Shown one piece after another: positions 21,671 to 33,158 of a stretch of DNA of 64,000 bases. Each line of letters starts with the position of its first letter. Position 1 is the first letter of the stretch. Below the pieces are notes generated by a model, which worked only from the letters and a program-made list of their open reading frames with translations, was not told the DNA's origin and made no database searches. The stretch comes from Adiantum capillus-veneris (lineage: Eukaryota > Streptophyta > Polypodiopsida > Polypodiales > Pteridaceae): positions 26,292,469 to 26,356,468 of the forward strand of contig CM043942.1 in NCBI GenBank assembly GCA_014529385.2. The letters run 5' to 3'. Made by a program: the position numbers and the translations under genes.

Positions 21671-22451
21671 ATGTACACTCAGGGGAATCCTCAAATCACT
21701 TCTACGTTGGAAAACCCTCAAAACGATGCTATCTATATGGAGATTCAGGAGAATAAGTTGTTGCTCAAGCAAATGAAACCACCTTCTTTTAAAGGAGAGG
21801 GTGATAATATTGAGAAAGATGCAGAAGTATGGATTGAAGCTATGAATGATTACTTCTCTGCTGCAAGGACCACGCCTACAAATCAAGTGATCTTAGGGAT
21901 GTTTCGCCTCTCAGGGGAAGCAAAATTATGGTGGAAACAACATTGCCATGATATGGGAGTATTAGAGAACTCTCAGAAATGGTGGGAAATCAAACAAGAG
22001 GTGAAGGAAAGATACTTACCTCCTGCCCATGAAGCGATAAAGATGAAAGATTTCTTTAGCTTGAAACAATACAGTTTATCCTTGGAAGAGTACTACTCAA
22101 ATTTTGTAAGTCTTAAACGTTACGCACCAACAATGACCATAGAGCAGCAAGTAGCTCGCTTTTGTCAAGGTTTAAGAACCAATTAGCTCGCGATTGGAAG
22201 CCTTCAAGCCTACCACTGTACAAGATGCTTTACTACGAGCTAAACCTTTGATGAAGGAACAAGGGATTACCAGAAGAATCGAATAGAATCAAAGATTCAA
22301 TGATAGACAACCACAAAGGGTTTATGCCACTACTACGCAAGATTCTCGACACTTGAATGTTCGATGCTTTGAATGTGGAGAGTTCGGACATTATCGGAAC
22401 ACTTGTCCACAATTGACTAATGGAGCAGTGGTAGCAAGTGAAGCAGACTAA
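21671..22451 (+). pseudogene. gag of the nested LTR element, copy 1
   Basis: The start is ATG 21671 (MYTQGNPQITSTLENP). Residues 30-165 are a retrotransposon gag domain: MKPPSFKGEGDN, EVWIEAMNDYF, LSGEAKLWWKQH, WWEIKQEVKERYLPP and SLEEYYSNFVSL. A stop and frame change at about 22183 precede EAFKPTT...LLRAKPLMKEQG and the zinc knuckle CFECGEFGHYRNTC, with all four ligands intact. The frame ends at 22451 (VASEAD). The frame break is shared with unit 2, so it is old or could even be functional. One further stop (IE*NQR) is private to this copy. Gag would form the RNA-containing particle in the cytoplasm. Confidence 0.85.
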
Positions 22452-22550
22452 AGACATCACCCTTTTTGACATAGTGATGGTCGCTAGTAATTAGAGTAGG
22501 AGTATCCTCACTTTTCCTCGAGATGAGGACATCTCAAATCCCTAAGTTGT

Positions 22551-22559
22551 TGGGGAGAT
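22551..22559 (+). other. Polypurine tract
   Basis: TGGGGAGAT directly precedes the 3' LTR start (TGTAATGTACCC), the expected place for plus-strand priming. Confidence 0.8.
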
Positions 22560-24635
22560 TGTAATGTACCCAATATTTTTCAATACAAGTATTTCATTTA
22601 CTTTGCAAATATTTGAGGTTTACATTTTATTAAATCAAAGAGCATTCTAATGGAACGATCGGCTCAAAAATCGGACTTTAGAACTATTAATTATGAACCT
22701 TATTTACTTCAAAACAATAACGTTGATGGAAAACCTAAGCCTCAAGATTGTATCTAAAGATAAGAGTTTACTCTTTTGGAAAGAGAGAGTAATTTTAGAA
22801 AAGGGTGAGCAATTTCAGGAAAGGAGGAGTAATTTTAGAGGAGAAGGAGTAGGAGGAGTACTTTTAGGAAAGAAAGAGAGGAGGAGCTTAGTTTAGAGCT
22901 CTTTTCATGGGAGCCAAGTTTCATCCAAGAGGTTCGAAATCGCACATCGAAATCCATGTCCGTAAATTTTTATTTTTTTATTTTATTTTTAAACAACCGT
23001 GAACGTGCGCGGACTTATCTCTCCTTCCTCCCTCTACTCTTCGCTGGCCTTGAGAGCCTATATAAAGACCCTCTCCCTTCACCTTGAGGACACACACTCT
23101 CAGAAGCGAAATCTCTCTTGCCCTCAATCTCTCCCTCAATCTCTTACCCTCAAGCCATCTCTATCTCCAACTTCTTTCTCTACCATCATCGTGTTACCCC
23201 TCAAATTCTTGAGTTCTCTTTCTCACTTTCTCTCTTCTTTACATCGATACAATGGCCCCGAAGTGAGTTACTCGAAGCTCGAAGGACGCTCATGTCGCTC
23301 CACCTCCAAGGAAGGTGCAAAAAAAGATATCATCTACTCCAAACGTTTTTGAAGCATATGTATTGGTCGCGAAGGAAGTCAAAGCCGTCCAATCTCAAAC
23401 ACGGGAAGTAATTGAACATGTCGCTAATTTCGTAAGACGAATTTATATTTTTGTATCATTATACATGATGACCGGTAAGTCAAGCCTACAAATTCCCTTA
23501 AACTGTCCGAGAAACGTGATACTATCACAAGAAACAAGCCTATGTTTGTATAGATTAGTGAAAGAAATATTTGATAAATTGTCGTTGTTTGTTAAATTGT
23601 TATTGCTATTGTTTGATAAGTGGATTGTGATTGATATTAAGAATGGTTGATCATGTTTGAAGAATCATTTAAAGAGAAAAATTGTTGAAAGAATATCTTT
23701 TGTTCCTCGCGGGTAGCGAGATGATTCTGCATTTAGCGGATATTAAGCTGAGGTTATCGGCTCTCTTTTATTCCTCGCGGGTAGTAGGATGCCTCGCGGG
23801 TAGCGCGATGCCTGGAGGTTAGCAAGATGCTTCGTGCGTAGCGGGATGCCTGGCGGTTAGCAAGATGCCTTGCGGGTAGCGAGATGCCTCGCGGTTAGCA
23901 AGATGGGAAGGTTGCATAATTCGCGGTTAGCGACTAAATCCTTTGCAAAGGCTCTGTTGGTTAGACAGAGAAAGTCCACGGGTAGCGGCAATTCATGAGA
24001 AATTGGAAAAGTTATTTTTGTTGAATAATAGGGCTGTCTTCATTAGGTCTTGTTTGAATTATTTTGGTATTGTTTGAAGGGCTGTATAAAAGAACTTGTT
24101 TGTATATATAAAAGAGTGTGGTAAAAAGTTTGAGTGTGGGGTGGAAAGTGGGGGCTGGGTCAGGTTGCCAGTCAAGTATGGGTGGTATCAATTAGTCGAG
24201 AAACTCTCAACTCCCTCTTATTAGGAGAAGTGAAATTAGAGACTCATTGTGCCAAGAGTAGAGATGACCCAAATCTACGTGACACAAGATTACTATTTAA
24301 TTTAGATTAAGTCTTATATCGTATTTATGGTTTATGGATGGCGGCTGTGCCTCTTAAACGTGGGGAAAAAGGCATTGTTTATGGATTCTAAATATGTCAA
24401 TGAGATTTAATTTTTATGTTAGGAAACAGCTTCATTAGAATCCTACATTTATCGACCTGGCTTGTGGTATATGACCCTTATAACCACGTAAACGATGGAT
24501 AGAGGACTTCCTCTCTTCTGCTGCTCGTATCTCTACTTTGTGGAAACGGAGTAGAGTGTCGTCAGCGGAAAAGGAGAATAAAGGAAGGCCATCTATCGAA
24601 GTCGCCCCAATCTTCTTGGGGTTGGGGACCTTACA
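22560..24635 (+). repeat. 3' LTR of the gag-only element
   Basis: It aligns with the 5' LTR along its length, starts TGTAATGTACCC and ends GGGACCTTACA. It lacks the (AT)n tract and differs from the 5' LTR by scattered changes and small indels. It keeps the TATA box and, at 23474-23480, a splice-donor-like GGTAAGT that is GGTTAGT in the 5' LTR. Confidence 0.92.
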
Positions 24636-26818
24636 GACCACAACACCAATTGAAGACTCCATACTATAATAAGTTTTCCATGTGCATGTAGATGCTTTAA
24701 ATTTTGCTATTGGTTGCATATTAGCTCAGCCAAAAGAGGGGACTATGGATTTCCCTATATCATATGCCAGTAAACACTAAACCTAGCAGAGAAGAATCTC
24801 ACTACCACTAAGAGGGAAGGACTTAGAATGGTGTATGCAGTTAAGTAATTTAGACACTATTTGCTAGCTAACAAGCTTGTTTTTTTTTTAGACCATCAAG
24901 CCTTGCTCTATTCGGTAAACAAGCCCTACAATACACGAAAAATTGTAAGGTGGTTTATCATCCTACTTGAGTTTGATTTCATAGTGGTAGTCAAAAAGGG
25001 CCCCATGCGCCAAAGAGTGGATCATCTGTCAAGGATGACCTCAGGGAAAGCACCAAAAGGGGTAGATGATGATTTACCATATGCTTATCTGTTCTCAGTG
25101 GAAATTATTCCTAAATGGTCAGAAGATCTAGTATCTCTAATGGACATAGCACAAGTAGATTCACAAATACCACTTTCTCTCACACCACAATCGATAGAGA
25201 AGTCTGCCCTATATCAATTCTTGACAGGGAGACTATATCGAAAAAACAAGGATTGAATTCTACCTTTATGCATTGGCCCGGAGGAACAAGAAAATTACTT
25301 GAGTCAAGCTCATACTACAAAAGTAGGACTTCATTTTGCAATAGACCAAACCATATGATGATTGGCTTGGCTAGGGGTTTGTTGGCCTACCATGAAGAAA
25401 GACGTTCATAATTACATGAATCATTTCTCTAAATGTAAGGAAAAATACACCATACCCCATGCCACATTATTCCAAATTTTAGTGACACCAACAAAACATT
25501 ACCTAAAGATATGAGTAAACAACAACAAAGATCAATGGAGACTGAAGCGACCAACTATGCAATGATGGGAAATCAATTGTATCGATAAGGAAAGGACCAA
25601 TAGCTTAGGCTGTGTGCCAATAGAGAGGAATATCTTCCTATCCTCTTGCAAGCTCGTGCGGGTCTCGCAGAAGACCACTTCTCTCATGAAACTATAGCCA
25701 AGGCTATATTGATGGTAGGCAAGATGCCAAGGAATTTGTTGGATGATGTGATTCTTGTCAGCGAGCAAAGATGCTAGGGAGGATCAATAGTATATGCAAT
25801 TGCAACCTATGATGGGAGGTCGCACATTTGCTAAGCGGGGTATAGCATTTTTAAGTCCAATACAACCACTAGCATACAAAACTAAGGCACAATATATTAT
25901 TTTCGCCATGGATTACTTAACCAAATGGGCCGAGGCAAGAGCCACTAGGAAGAATGATTCTCGAACCTCAGTGGAATTCTTGTACGAATGCATATTCACT
26001 AGGTATGGACTTTTTATTGAGCTTGTAAGTGATCAAGGTTCACATTTCCTCGATGAGGTGATATAACACTTGCTAAATGGGTTTATGGTAATCCATAACA
26101 ATTCCGCACCCTATCATCCTCAAGAAAACGTTCAAGCAGAACATACTAGCAAGATCTTGAGTTTGGTGCTAACCAAGATAGTTAGTGCAGGAAGGATTGA
26201 TTGGGAAATGAATCTTTATTTAGCCTTGTTGGCCTGTTGAGTTTCATGCAAAACAGCCTTGAACACAACTCCTTTCAGCTTGGTCTGTGGTTTAGATGCA
26301 ATTTTGCCTACAGAATTTTTATTACCCACTCTCAGAGTTACACATGGGTTAAAATGGAAAGGGCACGAGTTGTTAGAATGACTTGAGAACTTAAAATGAC
26401 TAGATGAACACAAAATGGTGGCTATTGCCCATATATATGCACAAAAACAAAAACAAACATTTTTTGACTCACATTTTCTGACAAAAGTTTTCAAACAAGG
26501 GGATTTGGTTCTAGTTTACTCCTTGAAACAACATATACCCAAATTAAAAAAAAAGCGATACGGTCCGTTTGTCATTAAGGATGTTTTACCGAGTGGTATT
26601 GTCCAACTAGCTACATTAGATGGAGAGATCATGGAAAATTGGAGTAGTGGATGTCGACTTTGCAAATATCGTCGACTGTTGACTAATGACCTTTTGCAAA
26701 GGATGCATGTAGCAAAAGAATGGAAGCTTAAAAGGTAGCAAATGATTGAAGAAGCCCAAGAAGAAGTGCACATTCAAGTTTTGAAGCGGAAATCACCCAA
26801 AACAAATTTGGGTGCCTA
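24636..26818 (+). pseudogene. Ty3-gypsy RNase H and integrase, copy 1
   Basis: RNase H starts near 24685 (HVHVDALNFAIGCILAQP) and continues through stops to HYLLANKLVFFLDHQALLYSV and RQRVDHLSRM. An integrase zinc-binding remnant follows. The integrase core (25794-26240) has YIIFAMDYLTKWAEA, LVSDQGSHF and YHPQENVQAEH, so both Asp residues and the Glu are visible. The C-terminus (26415-26738) has GDLVLVYSLKQ and KKRYGPFVIKDVL. Several stops (24779, 25254, 26064, 26238) disable it. It is the continuation of the RT fragment at 18690-18901. Confidence 0.9.
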
Positions 26819-26822
26819 AAAA

Positions 26823-27416
26823 TTGTTGCACACTAAGAAGAAGTGTACTATGGCCCCATCCCACCCACATCAACAACAAAAACCACAATCGCAGATGAAA
26901 AAATGGGTATGGAAACCTAAGAATGGATCTAAATCTAAGACCCAGCCACCAATTGTTAGCAAACAACAATTCAAGGCAAAGCCATGGGCAATTATATATA
27001 GATGGGTACCAAAGACTTCACCAATACAAGTAATGCGAACCACTTCCATCACAATGGTTGCAACAAGTGCGCATACCACTATCAAAGAACAAGTGCAACT
27101 ACTACAAGATCTTCTCTTCAAGAGAGTTGATCAATAGGATGCCTCGGCACTGGCAACCCTTGAGTACACCACTCAATACCGACCTCTTGCAACGCATAGT
27201 GTTTTCAAATGCATTGACTTTAATAGCATGGTAGGGCCAATCTCGGCCATGTATAGACATGAATATTTCACCCATGCACTGCACAAATTGATTTGTACTC
27301 TGTTCTTCAGGAAGACTCAGCCAAGGAGGGGGGATGCATTTTCAATGCGGACCCAAATACTTAACACAGATACGGATAAGGGCAATGTTTTGAAGTGTTT
27401 GAATGTTAATGTGTGA
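26823..27416 (+). pseudogene. Unrecognised ORF with W-V-P-K motif, copy 1
   Basis: A 197-codon frame directly follows the gypsy integrase and is interrupted by a single TAG at 27135-27137. It begins LLHTKKKCTMAPSHPH, then has a basic Gln/Lys-rich part with KKWVWKPK and YRWVPKTS, then KEQVQLLQDLLFKRV and FKCIDFNSMVGPISAMYRHE. Unit 2 has CAG in place of the stop. The position after integrase suggests a gypsy 3' accessory ORF, but no known family is recognised. The tryptophan motif links it to 3893-4890. Confidence 0.5.
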
Positions 27417-28859
27417 ATTCTTGTTAATGAAGAGTATATTTCCCTTAAAAGCAATTGGAATAGGGATATCTAATATGATACTCCCTAGCTATGCATGTAA
27501 ATATTGCCAAAAAGGCCCAGAAATACCACAATTTTTACTCTTTTTGTGTGCTTTTAGCCGAAAAAGTGATCCAAATGGTGTTTTGGTAGATTTAGGATCA
27601 GAGTTCTATTTTTTGGAGTCAGTTTTTATTTTCATCTAATTTTCTCAATAATAAGGTAAAAAATAATAAATAAATGCCAAACAAATGTAGATGAAGAAAT
27701 GGAAGAGACCATGATGATAAAAAAGCAGAGATAGATAGCCAAGTCAAATCTTGTGCAATTTGAAACCATCTCCGAAAGATAGTAGGTTTTTTTTCGTGGG
27801 GAGGTTTGCACAAGCGAGCCCGTACAATCGTTCTTCTTGCATCCACTTTGGGCAGATGGTCCACTTGATTGAGTGTAATGTCCTACAAGGATGTCCATAT
27901 GGATCAATATTGATTTATAATCCATGCACATTTTCATATTCCATTACAAAATTACACGCAACCAAACTCCACCAATCATCTCCCAAGGCCAGATCAACAA
28001 TGGCCAATGCATGTTTCATCATTCTCTTGGATGGCATGTCCGTTTCAAGAATTCTTTTTTGTATCGGGATTCAAACTTTGAGGGTAGATTTGTATCCTTC
28101 TCTGCCATAATGTTTCTTAGGGCAAGAACATACTTGTCCTACACACATTGTGCCAGTGCTAATTTGAATCTTTGACAAAAATAAATTGATCTAGCTATAT
28201 ACTAAAATACTTTGAGATAGCTTTGAGGGTAGCATTGTATCCTTCTTTGCCATAATCCTTCTTAGGAAAAGGGCATACTTGTCCTACACACATGGTGCCA
28301 ATGCCGATTCAAATCTTTGACAAAAATAAATTGATCTAGTTATATACTAAAATACTTTGGGATAGCTTACAGGATGAAGAAGTTGTGACATCAGAGCGAC
28401 AAGAACATTGTACCATGATTTCTTTCCTCGGTGGATCACAATAATTATGTTACTATCACGTGAGTGCAACAGAAGGGGTTACTAATTTTTATTCTTTCTC
28501 ACATCTTCACATATAGGGTATCATAAAATAAAATTTGGAAAAAAAAAAAGATATTGAATAGGAAAAGGGTATATTTGATTTTTCAAATATTCACAGATAA
28601 GGAGTTTAAAAAATAGTCCTTGAACGCACGTGATATATATAGTTTGTACATAGTAACCCCCTCAATTTTCTTTCCAACTCTCTTGTCAATCTCTACCTAC
28701 ATCCAACTATAGACAATACACAAGAGCTTTGCCATGATAGCCTTTTTCTAAGCAAGCCCCATTGCCCGCACCATCCATAGTATGTCCATGTAAGTGGTAG
28801 CCATGTAACCTGTCTCCTTCAATCAACATTGGATTGAAAAAGAAAGCGTCAAGACAAAT
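27417..28859. other. No gene; AT-rich unit DNA with a tandem duplication
   Basis: Small open frames occur on both strands, but none resembles a known protein. The stretch 27761-28859 is shared with 54695-55777. Near 27760 unit 1 jumps over the 2.3 kb present in unit 2. Confidence 0.6.
28077..28366. repeat. 145-bp tandem duplication
   Basis: The block starting TTTGAGGGTAG at 28077 is repeated from 28222. Both copies contain GACAAAAATAAATTGATCTAG and end near GATAGCTT. The pair also occurs in unit 2 (55004 and 55149), so it predates the segmental duplication. Confidence 0.9.
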
Positions 28860-29298
28860 TGATTTCTCATTCAATCAACATTGAATTGAGAAAGAAAGTG
28901 TCAAGACAAATTGCTTTCAAAGCTTCTCATTCACCAACAACCAAAGGCTCTTACTTGTTTATATGCATGACAATGCTCAACATATCAGCCTTGTTTGAAG
29001 AGTCTACTATCATCAGCTCAACTCAAACTCTTGGGTACGGGTGCATATTGACGTCTCTCTCATAAGAAACACTTAAAACCAAAGAAAAGGAGACATAATA
29101 AGCATAGTGAACACATATGCAAGTCTAAACCATTAACAAAATAACTAACTCTCTTTTAGAACTCCCATAAAACCAAAGAAAAGAAACACCTAAAATCAAA
29201 GAAAAGGAGACATAATCAGCATAGTGAACACATACGCAAGTCTAAACCATTAACAATATAGCTTACTCTAGTTCAGAACTCCCATCCATGTGTTCAAC
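28860..29298. other. No gene; two short tandem duplications
   Basis: A block near 28817-28912 (CAATCAACATTG...AAGTGTCAAGACAAATTG) is duplicated over about 51 bases. A 118-base block starting GAAACAC at 29065 recurs at 29183-29285. This stretch is absent from unit 2. Confidence 0.7.
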
Positions 29299-30396
29299 CT
29301 ATGATTCCATCTCAATTGTATAACAAGTCATCCTAGCAAGTGTCTTTCTCAATTTGTCGAGAAAGTCATCCCAGCAAGTGTCTTTCATTTTGGCCTCTAA
29401 CTCATCATTAGTTGTTTTCCATAAGGGATCCCATGTTTGCAAGCTGTCATCGTCTACATCAATGAAAGGATGGCCCCGTGAATCAAGCAAGAATATAAAG
29501 CATCCCTTGGGCTCATAGTACTCCTCTAGAAAGAATGTATTGACCAATGGTTTTAGCCATCTGGTCCTAGCTGGCAAAGAGGAACCCTGAGCAATGCAGT
29601 ATCGTGCTCCCCCCGCACGGTCCAGAACTTGTTAAAAACCACACTTTGCAACAATTATTGCTCCATTACACCCAAATACTTCTATGTACCTTCAAGTTTT
29701 TAAGATGTTTTGACAACATATCTTGGTGAACTGTAATATCTTTGTTAATTAGAGATTCACCTCGAGTGTTTCTTCCTGCTGACATGTATTCCTCCATTCC
29801 CTGTCATTGATCTCTTCTTTAGAGTCTTCAACTTTAGCAACAACTTTAGAAGAGGCTCCCTCTTGCACTTTTGCTTTTCTTTTTGCACCCTTCTTAGATT
29901 TTGTTTTTGATGTCGCAATGGGCAGTGATGGAACAATGCTAACTAGCTTGCTTTTGGAAAGTGAGACACTAGCTAATAGAGACATTTCTTATGGTTCTTT
30001 CCTTTTTGTCTTTAAAACTTGTTGACAAACGAACAACATAATATTGAACCTTTAATAGTTTACACAAGGAGAAACTAGTAATAAATTATTAGAGTTAGTA
30101 AAAAATAATACCATATTGATTTTAGACCATGCAATAGTACTTTCCTTTGTCTATTTCAGAATTTTCATTTCTTTGTTTCTCAAAAAGACATGAAGGAGAG
30201 GAGCATCATTGCCATCATATACTTCTATCATTGCAATGGAATAGCAACCAGATTGCAATATGCTACCATGAAGCCAAGCTAAGTTTGACGTCTTATCAAT
30301 CTTCCCTAAACCAATTTCCTCCCCATTGTAAATGAACTCAATGTAAGCTCCAACATCAAATTTCTTGACATTGGCAATTTCAAGTCTATAGCACAA
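29299..30396 (-). pseudogene. Unrecognised minus-strand coding fragments
   Basis: Three open pieces look like exons or shards of one or more proteins: 30396-30151 (VGAYIEFIYNGEEIGLGKID, then LHGSILQSGCYSIAMIEVYD), 29985-29749 (basic, TKSKKGAKRKAKVQEG) and 29577-29299 (FFLEEYYEPKGCFIFLLDSRG, then WDDFLDKLRKTLARMTC). Their order suggests a transcript reading leftwards from about 30.4 kb. No domain is recognised. They lie in DNA that unit 2 lost. Confidence 0.35.
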
Positions 30397-30481
30397 ATGC
30401 TCTTATCTGCAAAACACTAAAATTTTTCTCTTTTTTTCTCTCTCTCCCAATGCCTCAACCTTCTATATCTCTCTACCTTGA

Positions 30482-30484
<3 letters not shown>

Positions 30485-30563
<79 letters not shown>
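30485..30563. repeat. (CT)n microsatellite
   Basis: About 79 bases of CT. A nearby frame that reads through it as Arg-Glu repeats is an artefact. Confidence 0.98.
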
Positions 30564-30565
<2 letters not shown>

Positions 30566-31184
30566 AACAAATGGGTAGCTTAGAAAAACCCTAGGTAAAT
30601 AGAGCCTTCCCAAGAAAGATGAATGTAAAAATGACCGCAGCGACCAACTTGGTACACCAAAGTGAACCAAACTTGAAGAGGTCCATAGCAAAGACCTATA
30701 GAACACTTTCACAAGCTTAGATGAACATTTGACTGGGATTCAAGGGGGTCTATAGATGATAATCTATATTTTTGCCAAGTATTGGCATTGAGTTTTGACT
30801 ACACAGCTAGCTCTATATAAATCTAAAGAAAATGTACCTCATAAGGATCATGGAAAAACATTATGTGATTCCTATGTCATTGAAAAATGACACAGAGATA
30901 TGCAAAGCATCATTTCAACTTGCGGCCACAAATCAACTCCAAAGTGATCCAAATTTGGTAGACTAGATCCATACAGGTTATGGAACGAGCTCATAAATGT
31001 TTCTATGCAAGCATTCATACCTCCAAAGACAATAACATCACCTTTTCCTTTAAAATAAGCAATGTACTCCTATAAATAAAAAAATGACTGATCTCTATCC
31101 ATGCAAGCATAAAAGGGTGAATCATGATGAAATGTAGCAACCGACTACAAAAATGGGTGCTTGTTTTGGTGTCATAATTTTCAG
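30564..31184. other. No gene seen
   Basis: AT-rich unique-looking sequence with no supported ORF, repeat or RNA gene. Confidence 0.6.
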
Positions 31185-31490
31185 TCATACATAATGTTTG
31201 TGCTTGTCATCTTTCAGAATTGATACAAAATCTTCCAATCCTTTCTTAACCATACATGCTACACCTCCTTTCCCTCTTTGTTGCTTGATATTCTTTGACC
31301 ACATCAATGAATATACATTGTAATCCTCCAACCCATTAATCATTTGTGTATCATGATCCCAAGTTTTAGCAAGAAGTACAACATCGGCTTTGATTGTAAG
31401 TTCATCTATGCCAACTCCTGCATTACATGGGTATCCATTGAATTCCAAAAGCATACTTTCAATTGTAGCTCGACCTGATAGGTTGTGCAT
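31185..31490 (-). pseudogene. Endonuclease (EEP-fold) fragment
   Basis: The 101-residue piece includes LTIKADVVLLAKTWDHDTQM, then LEDYNVYSLMW and RGKGGVACMVKKGLEDFVSI. The order A-D-V-(V/I)-x-L-x-(E)-T-W, a tyrosine segment and then G-K-G-G-V-A is typical of exonuclease-endonuclease-phosphatase domains in non-LTR elements. Here the usual Glu before the TW is Lys. The downstream GDFN and SDH motifs are not found, so it is a fragment. It could come from a LINE unlike the one at 5.7-12.5 kb, or from a captured host gene. Confidence 0.5.
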
Positions 31491-32410
31491 TCCTATCTTC
31501 TCAATGGACTTGCCTCCTCCTTAGGCACATTTTCTTCATGACAAATCTCCTTGTTTTTCTTATTATTTTCCTAACACACTAGGGTGAGGCACACAACTCA
31601 CAAGCCTCCCCTTGAACACAAAGTTGCCTCCCCTGGACACAAAGGGTGTAGACATACAAAACATCAGGGTGTCGGCACACACAAGCCTCCCCTAACACAA
31701 ATAGAGGGTAAGGTACAATTGAGAGAATGCTTTGTTGGAGGATTTGCTCCCTTACATACTATAGAACTTGTTGTAATGTCATCACTGTCCTTGCCACATT
31801 TTGATGTTTGTTGTTGTAGATGTTTGATCCAATGCTATTGTTTTTTATGTTTTGATCCAATGCAAAATGTGAAAATGCAAAGGAAGATGAATGCACATAT
31901 ATGCACAATAGAGGGAAAACCACGTGGGAAAAAGCCCTTGATTTATTTATGCTACGAAAAAGGACTTTGAAATTATTTTGAATATGTTGGAGAATGTCCG
32001 CCAACTGCTTTCCCTTCATCTTGATATTGTGAGCGTCGTCTGTGTCATTATTTCTTCAACATTTGCATGTCGATGTTGTACTTTGTTGTTAGTATGTCAT
32101 GTCGCTCTTCTTCATCGATTGTTGCAAACTCTGTCTTCATGTTTTTGTAATTTGCCTCATCTTATCTTCACAGGTCCAAAATTCAAGGATGCACCCTTCT
32201 TGCTAATGATGCAAAGCACACATATGTTACATTTTGCGTGCTTGTATGTGTGCACATTAGGAAGGTCGTACCATTAGAAATGTCTGTGTCTAGTCCTCAT
32301 ACATGTGTTGGAGAGATAGATTTGACATAATTAACATAAGCGATGCCTTTCAATCAATCATTATGCTTTGATCAGATGCAAAACAAATGAAATGCATATT
32401 TGCAAAGGTA
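31491..32410. other. No recognised gene; left flank of the split copia element
   Basis: Open frames at 31584-31970 and 31978-32277 (the latter hydrophobic, with CVIISSTFACRCCTLLL) lack any recognisable domain. The target-site duplication shows this DNA was joined to 60358 onward before the copia insertion. Confidence 0.55.
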
Positions 32411-32415
32411 TGTGC
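32411..32415. repeat. Left target-site duplication of the split copia element
   Basis: TGTGC directly left of the 3' LTR. It matches 60358-60362 directly right of the 5' LTR, 28 kb away. Confidence 0.75.
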
Positions 32416-32500
32416 TGTTAGGAAATATGACGTAGCTAAGTAGATAATCAAATAGATTACTTAATGGAGAGAGATAATTTTTAGACACAAGAGATTATAG

Positions 32501-32568
<68 letters not shown>

Positions 32569-33158
32569 GTACACACGATATACGTGGTTCACCCAATGTA
32601 GGCTACATCCACGGGAAAGCAGTCACTTAATGGCTTTAGTACTTCAAACAAGAAGTAGGTTACAAAGGGAGTATACCCTTAATAGAGTTGCCACCTTGCT
32701 TCACTCTCACCACCTCACACCCACCTTGTTGCATCAACTTCACACTATGAAATGTGTGTAGAAATAGCCTCCTTTTATAGGACAAAAGGGCTGCCCTCTC
32801 TCATGAGAGGCAGCCATGTGTAGACGCCCTTTGGTAGATACGGCCAAATTGGACCCTCCAATCTGCCCATGTGTGGCCGCCCTTGAAAATACAAGTCCGC
32901 TTTTGAATTCGGCCACCAGCCATTGACTTTCGACCACCAGCCACCAGCCAACCGACCGATCGTTTTCCAACCACTTTCCAACCTCCGTCCGACCATAATT
33001 GACTGGGCGTGAAAATTTTGGTTTCTGAAGAGTGATTTTTATTTCCGACGAGAAATTTTTCTTCATGCACGATGGCTTCTCCTCATAGCGGGGGCTTTAC
33101 AAATGTACGTTTTTAATATAAAAAATTACAAGGGGTAAATCAGGCTCCATACTTAACA
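32416..33158 (-). repeat. 3' LTR of the split copia element
   Basis: On the plus strand it runs from TGTTAGGAAATATG to CCATACTTAACA (TG...CA), 743 bases, and aligns with 59691-60357. It is followed by a polypurine tract (complement of ATCTCCCACTTGGAG, 33159-33174), as expected for the 3' LTR of a minus-strand element. An internal (GA)n tract (32504-32564) is much longer than in the partner LTR and accounts for most of the length difference. Confidence 0.9.

Larger units (their letters stand above)
18902..24635 (+). mobile_element. Gag-only LTR retrotransposon inserted in gypsy pol
   Basis: A complete 5.7-kb element: 5' LTR 18902-21047, Met-tRNA primer site, repeat-rich leader, gag ORF, polypurine tract and 3' LTR 22560-24635. 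A 5-base target-site duplication, GACCA, stands at 18897-18901 and 24636-24640. No protease, RT or integrase is present, so it must have used another element's enzymes (LARD-like). It splits the gypsy polymerase gene between RT and RNase H. The same insertion is present in unit 2, so it predates the segmental duplication. Confidence 0.93.

Noticed and set aside
31978-32277. Membrane protein from the hydrophobic 99-codon frame
   Set aside because: No start context, homolog or conservation (region absent from unit 2); T-rich DNA readily gives hydrophobic frames.
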